A DNA stretch of 5,827 bases from Parvularculaceae bacterium UBA4496 (GTDB lineage Bacteria > Pseudomonadota > Alphaproteobacteria > Caulobacterales > Parvularculaceae): positions 1,801-7,627 of the forward strand of contig DGNI01000136.1 in the NCBI GenBank assembly GCA_002388885.1. The letters are read 5' to 3'. Below are positions 5,072-5,827 of the stretch, piece after piece. Under the pieces are notes generated by a model that was not told the DNA's origin, did no database searches, and saw nothing but the letters and a program-made list of their open reading frames with translations. The stretch's first letter is position 1. Every line of letters starts with the position of its first letter. A program made the position numbers and the translations under genes.

Positions 5072-5827
5072 ATGTTTCGCAAGCTTTTTACCCTTATAGG
5101 CACCATCGGCGGCATCGTCGGCATTATCGCCGTGATCATGTTCATGGGATCAATGCGCCCGAATCTCGAACGTCAGGCGCCGCAAATTGCGCCGCCGACC
5201 GTTTTTTACGCCATTGCCGAAGCACAATCCGTCACCCTTGACGTATCTGCGCAAGGCGAAGTGCGTCCGAGAACGGATATCAGCCTGACGGCGCAGGTGT
5301 CTGGTCAGGTCACATCGACATCCGACGCCTTCGTTAACGGCGGCGCCTTCAAGAAGGGCGACACGCTGATCCAGATAGAAGACGCCCCTTATCGCGCGAC
5401 TGCGGCGGCGGCGCGGTTCCGTCTGGCGCAGGAAGAGGCCGAAGCCGCACTTGCCCGGCGGGACTATGAAGAACTTGGCCTGAATGAGGACCCGACTGAT
5501 CTCGCTCTGCGTATTCCGCAGCTTGCACAGGCGCGCGCAGAATATGAGGCCGCGCGCCTCAACCTTGAGAGAACGGCCATTCGCGCGCCGTTTGACGGCC
5601 GTGTTCGCGAACGCATCGTGGGCGTCGGCCAGTATGTCGCGCCAGGCGCGCAACTCGGCCGTATCTTTTCAACAGACGTCGCTGAAATCCGCCTCGCGCT
5701 GACGGATAATGACCTGGCCAAACTCGGTCTGCCGTTCGCTTTCACTGCAACAGACGACAACCCCGGCCCGCTCGTGAAAATGACAGCGTTCATCGCCAAC
5801 AAGAGCCATGAATGGACCGGACGCATT
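5072..5827 (+). CDS. RND-type efflux periplasmic adaptor (membrane fusion protein), 3' truncated by window
   Basis: 252 codons visible, still open at the window end. The protein links the inner-membrane pump to the outer-membrane duct. The start MFRKLFTLIGTIGGIVGIIA has a hydrophobic segment (about 5-26) that reads as an uncleaved membrane anchor, without a lipobox. The first lipoyl half includes TAQVSGQV (73-80) and GGAFKKGDTLIQIEDAPYRA (90-109). A short Ala/Glu-rich alpha-hairpin follows (about 110-167). The second lipoyl half is RTAIRAPFDGRVRERIVGVG (167-186) plus VAPGAQLGRIFSTDVAEIRL, leading into the beta-barrel domain (from about 203). I-x-A-P-F-D-G-x-V is the classic HlyD/AcrA-family signature. 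It starts 9 bases after the upstream stop, so the two are probably one operon. Its ribosome binding site is weak (GGGAGAG about 13 bases upstream), suggesting translation partly coupled to the preceding gene. Confidence 0.9.
   Translation, partial: MFRKLFTLIGTIGGIVGIIAVIMFMGSMRPNLERQAPQIAPPTVFYAIAEAQSVTLDVSAQGEVRPRTDISLTAQVSGQVTSTSDAFVNGGAFKKGDTLIQIEDAPYRATAAAARFRLAQEEAEAALARRDYEELGLNEDPTDLALRIPQLAQARAEYEAARLNLERTAIRAPFDGRVRERIVGVGQYVAPGAQLGRIFSTDVAEIRLALTDNDLAKLGLPFAFTATDDNPGPLVKMTAFIANKSHEWTGRI

Noticed and set aside
5150..5653. 167-codon minus-strand frame opposite the adaptor gene
   Set aside because: The plus-strand frame from 5072 encodes an unmistakable HlyD/AcrA-type adaptor; the reverse reading is Arg-rich and motif-free.

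Overview
The window looks like chromosomal DNA from an alphaproteobacterium, most likely of the Caulobacterales/Hyphomonadaceae/Parvularculales type. Three things support this: moderately high GC coding sequence, a PopZ (DUF2497) homologue next to valS, and the gene order methyltransferase - tolC - popZ - valS that is characteristic of alphaproteobacteria. The genus cannot be fixed from the sequence alone.

Left half, minus strand, in transcription order: a PCMT-family methyltransferase with a diverged active region (2334-2987), a TolC-type outer membrane channel of the type I secretion class (881-2200), the polar organizer PopZ (271-765), and the first 40 codons of valyl-tRNA synthetase (1-122), which continues beyond the window. 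A clear intrinsic terminator at 219-243 ends transcription behind popZ, so valS probably has its own promoter in the 96 bases between that terminator and its start codon.

Middle (2988-3613): a divergent control region, a complete plus-strand tRNA-Cys(GCA) with encoded CCA at 3155-3228, and a 385-base stretch without a convincing gene. That stretch carries a 27-base near-copy (24/27) of the tRNA 3' end, which looks like an old integration (att) scar. After it come a 30% GC patch and a cluster of inverted repeats just upstream of the next gene.

Right part, plus strand: an outer-membrane lipoprotein of the NodT/OprM efflux family (3614-5062), followed after 9 bases by a periplasmic adaptor (membrane fusion protein) that runs off the window end (5072-5827). 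Together they are the start of a tripartite efflux operon, and an RND inner-membrane pump is expected just beyond the window.

The window therefore holds two unrelated outer-membrane exit ducts, one in the conserved housekeeping cluster and one in an accessory-type efflux operon, separated by a tRNA gene with a duplicated 3' end. I see no CRISPR array, transposase, phage gene or clearly new enzymatic system. The points most worth a second look are the tRNA-end duplication, the methyltransferase without its usual catalytic motif, and the dyad cluster in front of the efflux operon.
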